DNA of 64,000 nucleotides from Lindgomyces ingoldianus. Its lineage: Eukaryota; Ascomycota; Dothideomycetes; Pleosporales; Lindgomycetaceae. Location: the NCBI RefSeq assembly GCF_010093535.1, contig NW_022985167.1:1802174-1866173 (forward strand), given 5' to 3'. The notes beneath the pieces are model-generated. The model was not told the DNA's origin, searched no databases, and saw nothing but the letters and a program-made list of their open reading frames with translations. Shown piece after piece: positions 54,086-64,000 of the stretch; positions within the stretch are counted from its first letter, which is position 1, and each line of letters opens with the position of its first letter. A program made the position numbers and the translations under genes.

Positions 54086-55236
54086 AGAATAGAAACTATT
54101 AGAATAGCTTATATTATTAAACTAAAAGTTAATTAGACTGTATAAAGCAATAGTTAAAAGCAATATAGTAAAGAATAACTAGATTAGTAAGCTAAGAATA
54201 AAAAAGAGTATATGTAGACATAACAGTATATTTAACTTCTTTTAATTATAAAGTTTACAGGCAACTCTTTAAAGCTAGAAGCATTCTTTATAGAATATAA
54301 AATGTACACTAGATACTATACTAGAGTATTTAAAATAGAATAGGATTGTATCTTATAGATAGGCATCTACTTTATTTAAGAACCTACAGTATAGTTTAAA
54401 GCATAACGTACACTATAGGCGAGTTGCTTACACACCTAAGTTACTTACTTTTATTTAGACTACACTATAACAAACTCTATAATAGCCTATAACAACCTAC
54501 TATAGCTTTATATAGTATAGTATAGCCTAGAATATTATTTAGAGACTACTTCTACTTCTTATACATTTACGCGTTATGCCTTATCTAATTGCACTGTCTG
54601 CAGCGCCTTGAGAATACCTTACTTACTTTAGCTTACACTTGCTTCTTTACCTTCTTTCTATTACTGCGCGTTCTAAATTCCTTTAGAGCTATTAAGCGTA
54701 GGCTTTTTTAAACTATTAAAGCTTTTTCTACCTTAATCTACTATTTTTTATATAGTTTATATCATGTAGCTGAAACAAGGTAGGCACAGTCAACTACGTA
54801 GCCTTCTGTTGCTTATAGAGGCTTAGGCTAGACTAGAGACAACCGACCTGATAAATTAACTAAACGATAGCTAGTAAAGTTTTTTAAAAAATAATAAATA
54901 ACTAACATACTAAATAACTTTTATAAGCTAATTATAAGGCTAAGATAGCGCTTACGTGCGACAGGTATATATACTATTCTGTACGCAATAATTAACTGTT
55001 GGTTGATTATTCGCACCTTTTTAGTTGTATTAGCGCAGTAGTACAGAGCTCTATCCTTATACTAATTTTATAGCTAATCTATAAAAGCTAGATAATAATA
55101 AAAAGTAGGTGATTATTAAGCATATACTTAAGCTATATACGTAAGAATTTTTCTCTTAGCTAGTAGCTATAGCTAATATAGCTAATTATTTACACGCTAG
55201 GTATAATCTAGGCTATGTTAGCATAGACTAGCTTAG

Positions 55237-55526
55237 TGTAATGGCACAGGCAAGACAATGGGTCCGAATGCGGTAGGAATCCACTCAGAGGCATATAGGA
55301 GTGCGTGGGGACTTAATAACCTAGGAATTTTATTAACACCTATAGGCCTTGTACAAAGGATATTAGAAAACTACTAAGCTAGCTAAGAGGAGAGGTGCAA
55401 CTAAATACTTAAGGGAATAGAGGTAACTGCAAGGGACAGGGTCAAGTTATAGTCAGGGCTGATACAGGGACCCTTTGGATAGGTTCTAAGCGACTCGAGA
55501 TGGACTAATTTGTGAGAATTGTTACA
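55237..55526 (-). repeat. Solo LTR, family B, with target duplication
   Basis: 290 bp, inverse orientation to the copy at 53796, from TGTAATGGCACAGGC to GAATTGTTACA. Flanked by CTTAG (55232-55236 and 55527-55531). Confidence 0.92.
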
Positions 55527-55635
55527 CTTAGTGTGTTTATAAAGTGTTATTTAAAGCTTAAAGTAAAGTTTAAGTATAAATAAAACTATAAAAAAGATTT
55601 TATAAAATTCTTAAAGTAATTTAAAACTAGTTTAG

Positions 55636-55915
55636 TGTAACGGCGCAGGCAAGACAATGGGTCCGAATGCGGTGGGAGTCCACTCAGAGGCATATGGGAG
55701 TGCGTGGGGACTCTGAACCTGGGAATGCCATTGACACCTATAGGCCTTGTACGAAAGGATATCAGAAAACTACCGAGCTAGCTACGGGGGCGAGGTGCGA
55801 CTAAATACATGAGGGAATAGGGGTAACAGCAGGGGTCGGGGCCAGGTCGAGGTCGGGGCCGATACGGGGGCCTTCCGGGCCATCCGAGATGGAACGATTC
55901 ATGAGGATCGTTACA
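55636..55915 (-). repeat. Solo LTR, family B, least mutated copy
   Basis: 280 bp from TGTAACGGCGCAGGC to GGATCGTTACA, flanked by TTTAG (55631-55635 and 55916-55920). It keeps many CpG and CpA sites (GGGGTCGGGGCCAGGTCGAG), so it inserted later or escaped most RIP and is the best proxy for the ancestral LTR. Confidence 0.92.
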
Positions 55916-56494
55916 TTTAGCCTTATAAAGAATATAACAGCTACGTATAGCGTTTAGAATAATAACATATATAACTTTAATAAAATAAGCTTTATAATAA
56001 GCTAGATATTTACTAACTATACTTATACTTAAAACTTTACTTTAAGCTTTAAATAACACTTTATAAACGTACTAGGCTAGTTTATGCTAATATAGCTTAG
56101 ATTATGTTTATTATATAAAAAATTAGCTATTTTAGCTATAGTTACTAGCTAAAAGGAAAATTCTTACGCATATAGCTTAAGTATATGCTTAATAATTACC
56201 TACTTTTTATTATTATTTAGCTTTTATAAGTTAGCTATAAAATTAGCTTATAAAAGTTATTTAGTATGTTAGTTATTTATTATTTTTAAAAAACTTTATA
56301 TATAGCTGCAGCATGTTACTTTAAAAGTGTTATATTTTATTTAAAAGCCTAGAGTATAAGCTATATCTAATATTCTTTTAGCGCGTTTAAGTAGTGTTAT
56401 TAGAAATGTATTAGTGTAGAAAGAGTAGTTTAGTAGGGTTTTAGTAAAAGTAAGCAACTTAGGTGTGTAAGCAACTTGCCTATAGTGTACGTTA

Positions 56495-57066
56495 AAGAAA
56501 AAAATAAAAAGTAATATAAAATAGACTAGATAGCTTTAGCTCTTTATAAAAGAAAAGAATACTAAAGCGCGCTTTATATTAAAAAAGATATTAAGTATAT
56601 TAGTATACCTAAGGCTGTGCTTTACTAATAAGAATAACTACACTCTTTACAACTAGTTAGTGTAATAAGGTAGGCGCCCTGCCTGCTAAGCTAATACTAT
56701 ACAACTTTCTCTACTATACTAAAAGGTATGCACAAGAATACTTAAGCTAAGTATCCTTACATAGTATAATATATATATAGATAATTCTAGGGCTAGCACT
56801 AGCACTAGCCATTGTCTCTAGTCTAGCCTAAACCTCTATAAGCAAGAGAAGGCTACATAGTTAACTATGCCTACCTTATTACACTACTCTCTCTTTTTAT
56901 TATTTTAGTCTCTAAGACATAAAGCTAAGGATATATATCTACTCTACTTTAATTATAGCTTTTACTATAATTTAAGCTAAAGTAATTACTAAGACTTAAA
57001 CTCTTAACCTTTAAGTAGCTTAAGTATCCTGTAATAAAGTAGGCGCTCTGCCTACTAAGCGAATAC
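56495..57066. repeat. Fragmentary repeats between two Fot1-like elements
   Basis: Contains an inverted copy of part of 53350-53420 and an inverted copy of 54776-54845 (at 56812-56885, GTCTCTAGTCTAGCCTAAAC). It also holds two direct copies of TGTAATAARGTAGGCGCYCTGCC at about 56662 and 57016. A mosaic of decayed insertions with no coding part. Confidence 0.6.
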
Positions 57067-57153
57067 TAACGTACTTCACGGGCGAGTTGCTCACACACCT
57101 GAGTCGCTTACTTTTGCTAAGACCCCACCCTAACAAACTCTATTATAGCCTAT

Positions 57154-57471
57154 TGTCACGATTGTGCACGAGTAAGGTTATAGAGCTTCACAGAGGTCTA
57201 GTTCAATTACTACGTGAGGTATTATAGTAGGTACAAGACGTTGTGTAAGGAATAGGAAGGTTTAGAAGGAAATTAGTAATTAAATACTTAGCTTAGAAGT
57301 CTAAGCGCTTTAAGTATAAATTAAGCCTATTTTAAGTTTAGTTAGTGTTAAGGCAGTTTATGCTTAAGTTTATGTCTATGTTATATTATATTTATATTAG
57401 ACATGCACTAATAATACTCTAGTACACGTCTAATACAGTTATGTCTAGGATCTAGGGAGGATACTGTAACA
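57154..57471 (-). repeat. Gypsy copy 2, left LTR (element 3' LTR)
   Basis: 318 bp, TGTCACGATTGTGCACG to GGATACTGTAACA. Confidence 0.93.
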
Positions 57472-60400
57472 GTACCCCCCCCCTTATTAGGAAGGGAATT
57501 CTTTACACTAGTAGTTCTAGCATTAGGTTGTCTTTATTAGAGTACAGGTTTAGTTTAGATAGGTATTAGGTGTAGAATTAGGTTACTATAAAGTTCTTTT
57601 ATAGGGCTTTTATAAGTTTCTATAACAGTTTATTATATCTAGTCTATTTTATAAAGTATTTATAGATATGTTTTTTCTTATTAAACTAGATTTATTTAAT
57701 GTTTTTTATAACATATTCTAGTTTATTATTTAAAATAATAGGTTTAGGTAGCAGGTTTAGCTATCTAGGTAGATAGTTAGATTTAGAGGCTACTTAGCGC
57801 AGCAATAATACGTGGAACACAGGGTGTATCTTTATGCTGTTAGGTAGGATTAATTAGTAAGTATGTAATAAGACTATATAGGCTACTATAAAAGGGCTAA
57901 AGTTCTTCTAATTAAGTTTCTTTAATTATTAGTTTATTTAGATATTTCTAGCGTCTAGCTAGACCTTCTTGCTAGCTGCATACGCAGGGGCAAGAGTTTA
58001 AGATTAGTTTACGTACTCTTATTAAAAAGCTTAAGCCTATGTAAGCTTTTTATAAATGTATTTAAATATGTTTTAGATCTTGTTAATAAGTTTATTTATA
58101 TCTATTACTTATATAAATTAATAAGTTAGTTAGAGGGTATTTAAAAGTAGTTTAAATTCTATTTAAAAGTAGTATTTATAGTTTGCTAAGAATAGGGATA
58201 CTTGTGTTAATTTAGATGTTATGTTATTAACTTTAAACTATGCTGTAGCTAACTATTTTACCTAGTTATCTTACTAGTAGTTTGTGTACACTTATAGGAC
58301 TTATTTTATTATAGCGTTTATGTTCTTAGTCTAGCTGTTAGTCTCTAGGTAAAAAGCTGTAGATAGATAGGAGACAATTTAGAGCTGTTTACAAAGTTTG
58401 TCCTAGAAGGCTAAGACAAACTGTGTACCTCTGTCTAATATAATTATGTTAGGCAGGCTATAGTAAACTTATATGTATTAGTAAAATAACTAGGCTATAT
58501 TAAAGGCAGTTATAAAGGAACATAGTATTAGGTGTTAATACTTAGTTAAGTAATTAATAACTACTATAATATTTATGTACTCTTTAGATAGAAGTAGGTT
58601 TATAATAAAATTAATTAATATGTCTTTTTAAGCTTATTTAGAGATTAAGAGTAGTTTAAGTAAGCTATTATACCTTTCTTAAAAGGCTTTTACTTTATAG
58701 TAAGTATAGCAACATAATATGTATTAGCGTACAGTATAGAACATGCGGGGCTAGTAGTACTCTCTCTGTAGTAGGTTAAGAGTCTTTCCTCTGCCTAGGT
58801 GTCCTTTAACAGGCAAGTTATGTATAATTTAAAGTAGTTTAATTCTTAGTTTATTAGAATTAGGAATTATAAGTTAGTTATAGTAATACAGCTTACTATT
58901 TTAGTTTTTATAGTTAGCTAGTGTTACTTTTTTTAACTAACTAGCGCTGTTTTAAAGCAGGTCTAAAGTTTCTTAGATAAATTTATTATTTAAATACTTA
59001 TTAGTAATAATTTAATTAATTATCTAATCTATTTTATTTAAGTTAAGGTTTAAAAATAGCTTAAGTTAAAGTAAAGTTTAGTGTTAAGCCTTTTACACTT
59101 CTTTTTAAGTAGGGATGTTTTAGGATTACCTAGTAAAGGCATCTAGTTTCTTTTTATCTTAACTAGAATAATAAGTAATCTTAAAATTAAAATAAAATAA
59201 GTATTTAAACTAATAGGCTTATTAGTAGCTAAGTTATTTTATAGTTGCAAAGTACTATAAGTTCTTATAGTTAAATAAGACCTGTATTAGATGCGCTGCA
59301 CCTTCTAGTTTAGGTTGCTATTGTTTAAAGTAGCGTACTATAGCAAGTAATTTCTTGTTATAGATTTTATAATTGCCTTCTATAGGGCTTATTCTTTTTA
59401 AGAAGTATGCAATAGGCCTAATAGTCCTGTCTAGCTTAGTCTAGAAGAGAACTCCTGCTACTACATAGTCTAAGGCATTAGCTTTTATAAGTATTAGTAG
59501 TTTAAAGTTAAAGTAGTAAAGTATTAGAGCTTTAGTAAAAGCTTTTTTTAGCTAGTTAAAAAACTATTAGTAATTTAAGTTAAAGTTAAATTAAATTTTT
59601 TTTTTAGTAAGTGTAATTATAAAGCTTACTTACTATAAGAAGTTATTAATAAATTATTAGTAAAAGTTAGTAAATTTTATAAAGGCTTAAATATCCTTTA
59701 TATTCTTTAGGTATTACTAATCTAGCATAGTCTAAACCTTAACAGGGTCTATTTAAATGCTATTTATAAAGATTACATATTCTAAATATGTAACCTTTAA
59801 TTAGTAGAACTTACATTTATCTATGTTAAGTTATAGACCTGCTTTTTCTATAGCCTTTAGCACTAGGCGTACATGCTGTTTGTGCTCTAAAAGGCTATTA
59901 CTATAAATTAGAATATTATTAATATACATAGTGCAGAACATGTCTAAGTAGGGTTAGAGTAAGTTGTTTACAAAATGTTAAAAAGTACTAAGCGTGTTAG
60001 CTAAGCTAAAGGGCATTACTAGGTACTTAAATAGTCTATATTAAGTCTAAAATGCTGTTAGCTACTTATTACCCTTTACTATTCTTAGCTTATTAAAGGC
60101 AGTAATAATATCTAACTTTATAAAATACTTTACTTTACTTAGTTAGCTTAGAGTTTTTTATAAAAAAGAAATTAGGTATTAGTTTTTAATAGTAACAGTA
60201 TTAAGTCTTTAGTAGTTAACGCAGAATTAAAGCCTACCTTTAGGTTTCTTTATAAATAGTATAAGTAATGCTACTAGTAAAAAGCTAGCTTAAATAAACT
60301 TTTTTTTAAGTTTTTGTTAAAGTATTTTTAGAGCACTTTTAATTTGTTTAGTAACATCTTATACAGTAGCCTATAACTAAGTTGTTTACTAGGCTTAAAG

Positions 60401-62496
60401 GTTATCTAGTAATTATACAGACATTATATTAGAAGCTTATTAGACTTATTTTAAAAAAAAACATATAATAAGTTGTAGTAGTCTTAAAAGACTATTATTC
60501 TTAGGTTAGTATATTTTTAGAGAGCTAGAGCTTAGTCTATATTAGAAATTATAACTGCGTAGATTTTGTAATCTAGTTGTTAAGCTAGGGTTACAAATAG
60601 GGCAGGTCCTATATAGTAGATGTCTATCTGCTATTTAAGTCCTAGTTTATGTCTAAATTAAATAAGTAAAGCTTTTTTAAAGGCTTTTTTTTTTAAGTTT
60701 AGGCAGTTGTTAAATTATTTTACATAGCTTATTTTAGTAAAAGGCTTAGCTTATTAGCCTTACTTAAGTAGTTCTTTTCTAAGTTATTAAAAAGTAAGTC
60801 TAGAGACTTTCTATATTAAGTGCTACTTAGGTGTTATTTAGGTGTAAGTGTAAGCATATATTTTAGCATTAAAAAAAGTTAAAGTTTAAGACTTACTCTT
60901 AGTAATTAAAAGCAACCTTATGCTAATATAGCTATAGTTGTTCTAGAATTAGGTTATAACATCTTATGTTTATTACATAAAGCTTAATCTGCTCTTTATA
61001 GTGTTAGTAGGTAATTATAATAGTTATAGTATAAAAAATAGAACTTTTTTTAAGTTATTTTTTATTAAATCTAGTTAAGTAAATTATTTAAGTAAGTAGT
61101 GTTAATTAGAGATTTAGTTTATGTGCTAGTTCTTTATTAATATAACCTATGCTGTTTACTTCTAAGTTAATAAGAGCTTATATTAAAGCTAATATAGTTT
61201 TTTATTATAAATATATAAAAATATTAACTTAGTACTTCTAGTTATTAGTAGGGGACTTAGCCTATAAGTTAGTAGAGATCTAGTGTTAAATTAGTCCTAA
61301 AGGGTAACTTAGCCCTAGGACAAGCCTTTTTGCAGGCTTTTACTGCTATAGCTGCAGCTATGTTAAGAGTGGTAAAGAGGATTAAAGCTTAAATATAAGT
61401 TAAAGCTCTTACAGAAATAAAATTAAAATAGTAAAAATCTTTAATAAGTGCTAGCAGCGCTACTTGCGTAGACTTAAGAAAGAAGAATAAAGTAGTTTTA
61501 AAAGATATAACTATGCTTACTACACTTAAAGTATTAACTTTTTTTTTATAATTTTTACACTTTTTAGAACTAACTAGAGCATAATTTAAATTAATTTTTA
61601 TTACATTAAGGTCCTTATTTATAACTGCGCTAGTTTAGGGGCGTATTAAGGCTTATACAGGGAGGAACCTTATGTTATTATTATAGGTAGCAATTAGGTT
61701 TGTATACGCGTTAAGGTTATTTAGGAGAGGTTCTTCTACTATAGCGCGTTACAGTTTAGTTAAAAAGGAGTTATATAAGGCTATAATTAGACCTATTTTA
61801 TTTAGGCCTATATTAAATGTAAGTTAGTAGAACTTAGTAAAGTGTAAAGTAAAGCTTTTTTTTTTTTATTATAAAGTGTTTAGGTAACTTAGAGCTGTTA
61901 ACTTTTTATTTAAGTCTTTATAAGTTACTTATAAAAACGCTATAAATTAATCTAGGTTAATAATATTCTTATTTATTAGTAAGTTAATTAAGGCTATTAT
62001 GTTGTAGTTAAGTTAAAAGTAGGCATATAGTAACTAAAAGTGTTTAGAGGGGAATTAGTTTATGTTTTCTTTAAGTTTATATTAAAGCTTGCATAAGAAG
62101 AAAAGTAGGTCTTTTTATTTTCTATTAAACAGTAGGGGATTAGAGAGTTAGTTAGATTTTATTACTAAGTTAAAAAGGTTATAAGTTGTAGGCAGCGTTA
62201 AGCAGGAGAAAGTTAAGCTATCTCTAAACTTCTAGGTAAGCTTTAAGGCTAGTAAGTTCTTAGTTCTTACTACTATAACAAAAGTTAAGGCAGAAATAGA
62301 CTACTTAATAACATAAAGCTATTTTTTAAAGTCTTTTTAAAAAGCTTTAAAGCTTATAACATAGCAGCTTTTTTATAAAGTAAGCGCTTTTTAGAAAGCT
62401 TTTTAGCTTACTTTAATAGCTTAAAGTTGTGTAAGTACTAAGCTTATTAAATTAAATTTAGAAGCTATTCTTAGCTAGAGTTTTAACATAATGTAA

Positions 62497-62814
62497 TGTT
62501 ATAATTATGCACAAGTAAGGTTATAGAGCTTTATAAAGGTCTAGTTTAATTACTACGTAAGGTATTATAGTAAGTATAAGACGTTGTGTAAGGAATAGAA
62601 AGGTTTAGAAAGAAATTAGTAATTAAATACTTAGCTTAAAAGTCTAAGCGCTTTAGGTATAAATTAAGCCTGTTCTAAGTTTAGTTAGTGTTAAGGCAGT
62701 TTATGCTTAAGTTTATGTCTGTGTTGTGTTGTGTTTATGTTAGACGTGCACTAATAATACTCTAGTACGCGTCTAATATAGTTATGTCTGGGATCCGGGG
62801 AGGATACCGTGACA
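62497..62814 (-). repeat. Gypsy copy 2, right LTR (element 5' LTR)
   Basis: 318 bp, TGTTATAATTATGCAC to GGATACCGTGACA. Same length as the other three LTRs, so no indels have accumulated, only transitions. Confidence 0.93.
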
Positions 62815-64000
62815 CCTATAACAACCCGCTCTAGCACTATATAGTATAGTACAGCCTAGAATATTATTTAGATACTACTTCTGCTTCTTGCTTACACATT
62901 TGCATGTTATGCCTAGTCTAATTGCACTATCTGCAGCGCTATTAGAATAAGTTACTTACTTTAGCTTACACCTGCTTCTTTACCTTCTTTTTATTACTAC
63001 GCGCTTTAAACTTCTTTAAAGCTATTAAGTATAAGCTTTTCTAAATTATTAAAGTTTTTTTTACCTTAATCTACTTTTTTTTATGTAATTTATGTTATAT
63101 AGTAGCCTTATTAGCTTTTTAAAGCTTAGTAATTTTTTATTATACTAACACTAGCTTATATATAATTATTACTACCTTTTTTAAAACTTTTTTAAACGCT
63201 TTAACTATAGAAGTTAGTAAACTATTTCTATACTTTTAAATTATTATTCTTATAAGTATTAATTGTAACTTAAGTTTTAAAGTATTACTTAGAGTTTACA
63301 ACTACTAGAGCTTATTATGTGTAAGTTGTAGTAGTAATAAAGTGTGTAACTTTATATTAAAGCTTATTATAACTTATTATAAGTTAAAAGAAACTAATCT
63401 AGCACTTAAAAACTTTTCTTAGATATTACTAAAAGTAATATAGTTATATATAAAGTTTTTAGCTTAGCGCCTATACACTTTTTAAAAAAAAGTAAAACAG
63501 CCTACATTAAGTAGCTATAAAAAGTATAAAAAGTAAAAAAGTATATAAATAGTAATAATTTTATTATCTTTATAGTATTACTAAAAATAAAGTAAGTTAT
63601 AGCTTTTATAGCTGTTAATAACTAGCAGATAGTAGCTGCTAATAGTACACTTCTTTATATGCGCGTTAAAGTGCTTTAACTAGTTTAAACTAAGCTAATT
63701 AGTAGTCTAGCTGCGCTTAAAGACTATAATAACTTAATTTTAAAGTAGATTTTTTTATACTAGTTTAAAAAGTAATTACTAGTTTAAAAAATAATAAAGA
63801 GTAGAATAGCCTACTTTTTAACATTAATGCCTTAGATAGCTGTTGTCTACTCTTAGTTACTTAGCTAGACTGCTTTTAGCTATTCTTATCTCTCTAAACT
63901 TATTAGCAGAGCTTGCTCTGCTTATTATATTCGGGTTTGCAGAACGAAAAGTTGAGCAGAATCTCCTCTTTTGGACGCGCTAGTTAGTCAGAATTTCTTC

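Larger units (their letters stand above)
54404..56494. mobile_element. Fot1/pogo-related inverted-repeat element with two solo LTR insertions
   Basis: The ends TAACGTACACTATAGGC (54404) and its exact inverse (56494) define an element with TA at both borders. The left part (54404-54760) matches the transposase 3' end and terminus at 57067-57153 and 62815-63100. The right part (55927-56494) matches the right arm of the foldback element at 33615. Family-B solo LTRs at 55237 and 55636 lie inside. Without them the element is about 1.5 kb. It is a rearranged, non-coding relative. Confidence 0.75.
57154..62814 (-). mobile_element. Ty3/Gypsy LTR retrotransposon, copy 2 (RIP-inactivated)
   Basis: 5661 bp of the same family and orientation as copy 1, with its own 5-bp target duplication CCTAT (57149-57153 and 62815-62819). 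The target is the Fot1-like element: the sequence AGCCTATAACAACC, unbroken at about 54489-54502, is split here. Integrase (about 58375-58465) and reverse transcriptase (about 59930-60140) lie in the same relative places as in copy 1. The polypurine tract beside the left LTR is a clear G-run (AAGGGGGGGGGTAC read on the minus strand). Confidence 0.93.
57067..64000 (-). mobile_element. Fot1/pogo DNA transposon, interrupted by Gypsy copy 2; runs off the window
   Basis: The terminus TAACGTACTTCACGGGCGAG at 57067 is a less-mutated form of the ends at 33615 and 54404. The element continues to 57153, is split by the Gypsy copy, and resumes at 62815. On the minus strand the decayed DDE transposase is readable between about 63650 and 63280: RYLLIINSYKSY (from LLILDGH-SH), then NVGCFTFF (from DVGCF-PLK), ARLVSFN (from AGLVPF-P) and ISFNIKLHTL (from ISKLDVRLRTP). 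These are the Fot1/pogo family blocks. The N-terminal part and other terminus were not located before the window ends. Confidence 0.8.

Overview
The window is nuclear DNA of a filamentous ascomycete (Pezizomycotina). The evidence is short GT-AG introns with CTAAC-like branch points, fungus-specific families (HET-like, HeLo-like, CorA-like, Mtr2), and transposons full of C-to-T changes in CpA context, the mark of repeat-induced point mutation (RIP). A helotialean or related genome is possible but not shown. All exon models were read by hand from splice signals and family knowledge; no search was run.

From 0 to 26.9 kb lies a gene-dense euchromatic block. It holds an amino-acid permease (possibly broken), BUD23 (18S rRNA methyltransferase), IDH1 (mitochondrial NAD-isocitrate dehydrogenase), a 3-hydroxyisobutyrate-dehydrogenase-like enzyme, MTR2 (mRNA export), a DUF7918-like coiled-coil protein, an 86-residue four-exon membrane protein, RPL38, a class I alpha-mannosidase (GH47), a C2H2 zinc-finger protein, a HeLo-like/ankyrin protein, a truncated sugar-transporter relic and an M50-type membrane peptidase. 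Several pairs share divergent promoters (IDH1 with the dehydrogenase; the 86-residue gene with RPL38).

From 27 to 45 kb is a mixed, accessory-looking zone. Degenerate genes carry RIP-type stops, a Copia integrase fragment forms a 269-bp-arm palindrome, and there is a foldback element and a Tad-like LINE ORF1 relic. Intact genes sit among these: a six-cysteine secreted protein of crystallin-like pattern, an Mpv17/PMP22 paralogue, and a divergent pair made of a membrane-anchored HET-like protein and a CorA-like protein. The HeLo-like/ankyrin gene at 21.7 kb and this pair are the best candidates for self/non-self recognition functions (inference).

From about 45.3 kb to the end the sequence is AT-rich, RIP-destroyed heterochromatin with a readable nested history. 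Two Ty3/Gypsy elements of 5.66 kb (318-bp LTRs, each with its own 5-bp target duplication) lie on the minus strand. One is inside a 1.3-kb Tc1/mariner element and the other inside a Fot1/pogo element that runs off the window. Three solo LTRs of a second family carry clean target duplications. No intact gene was found there, and no tRNA, rRNA or CRISPR was recognised anywhere.
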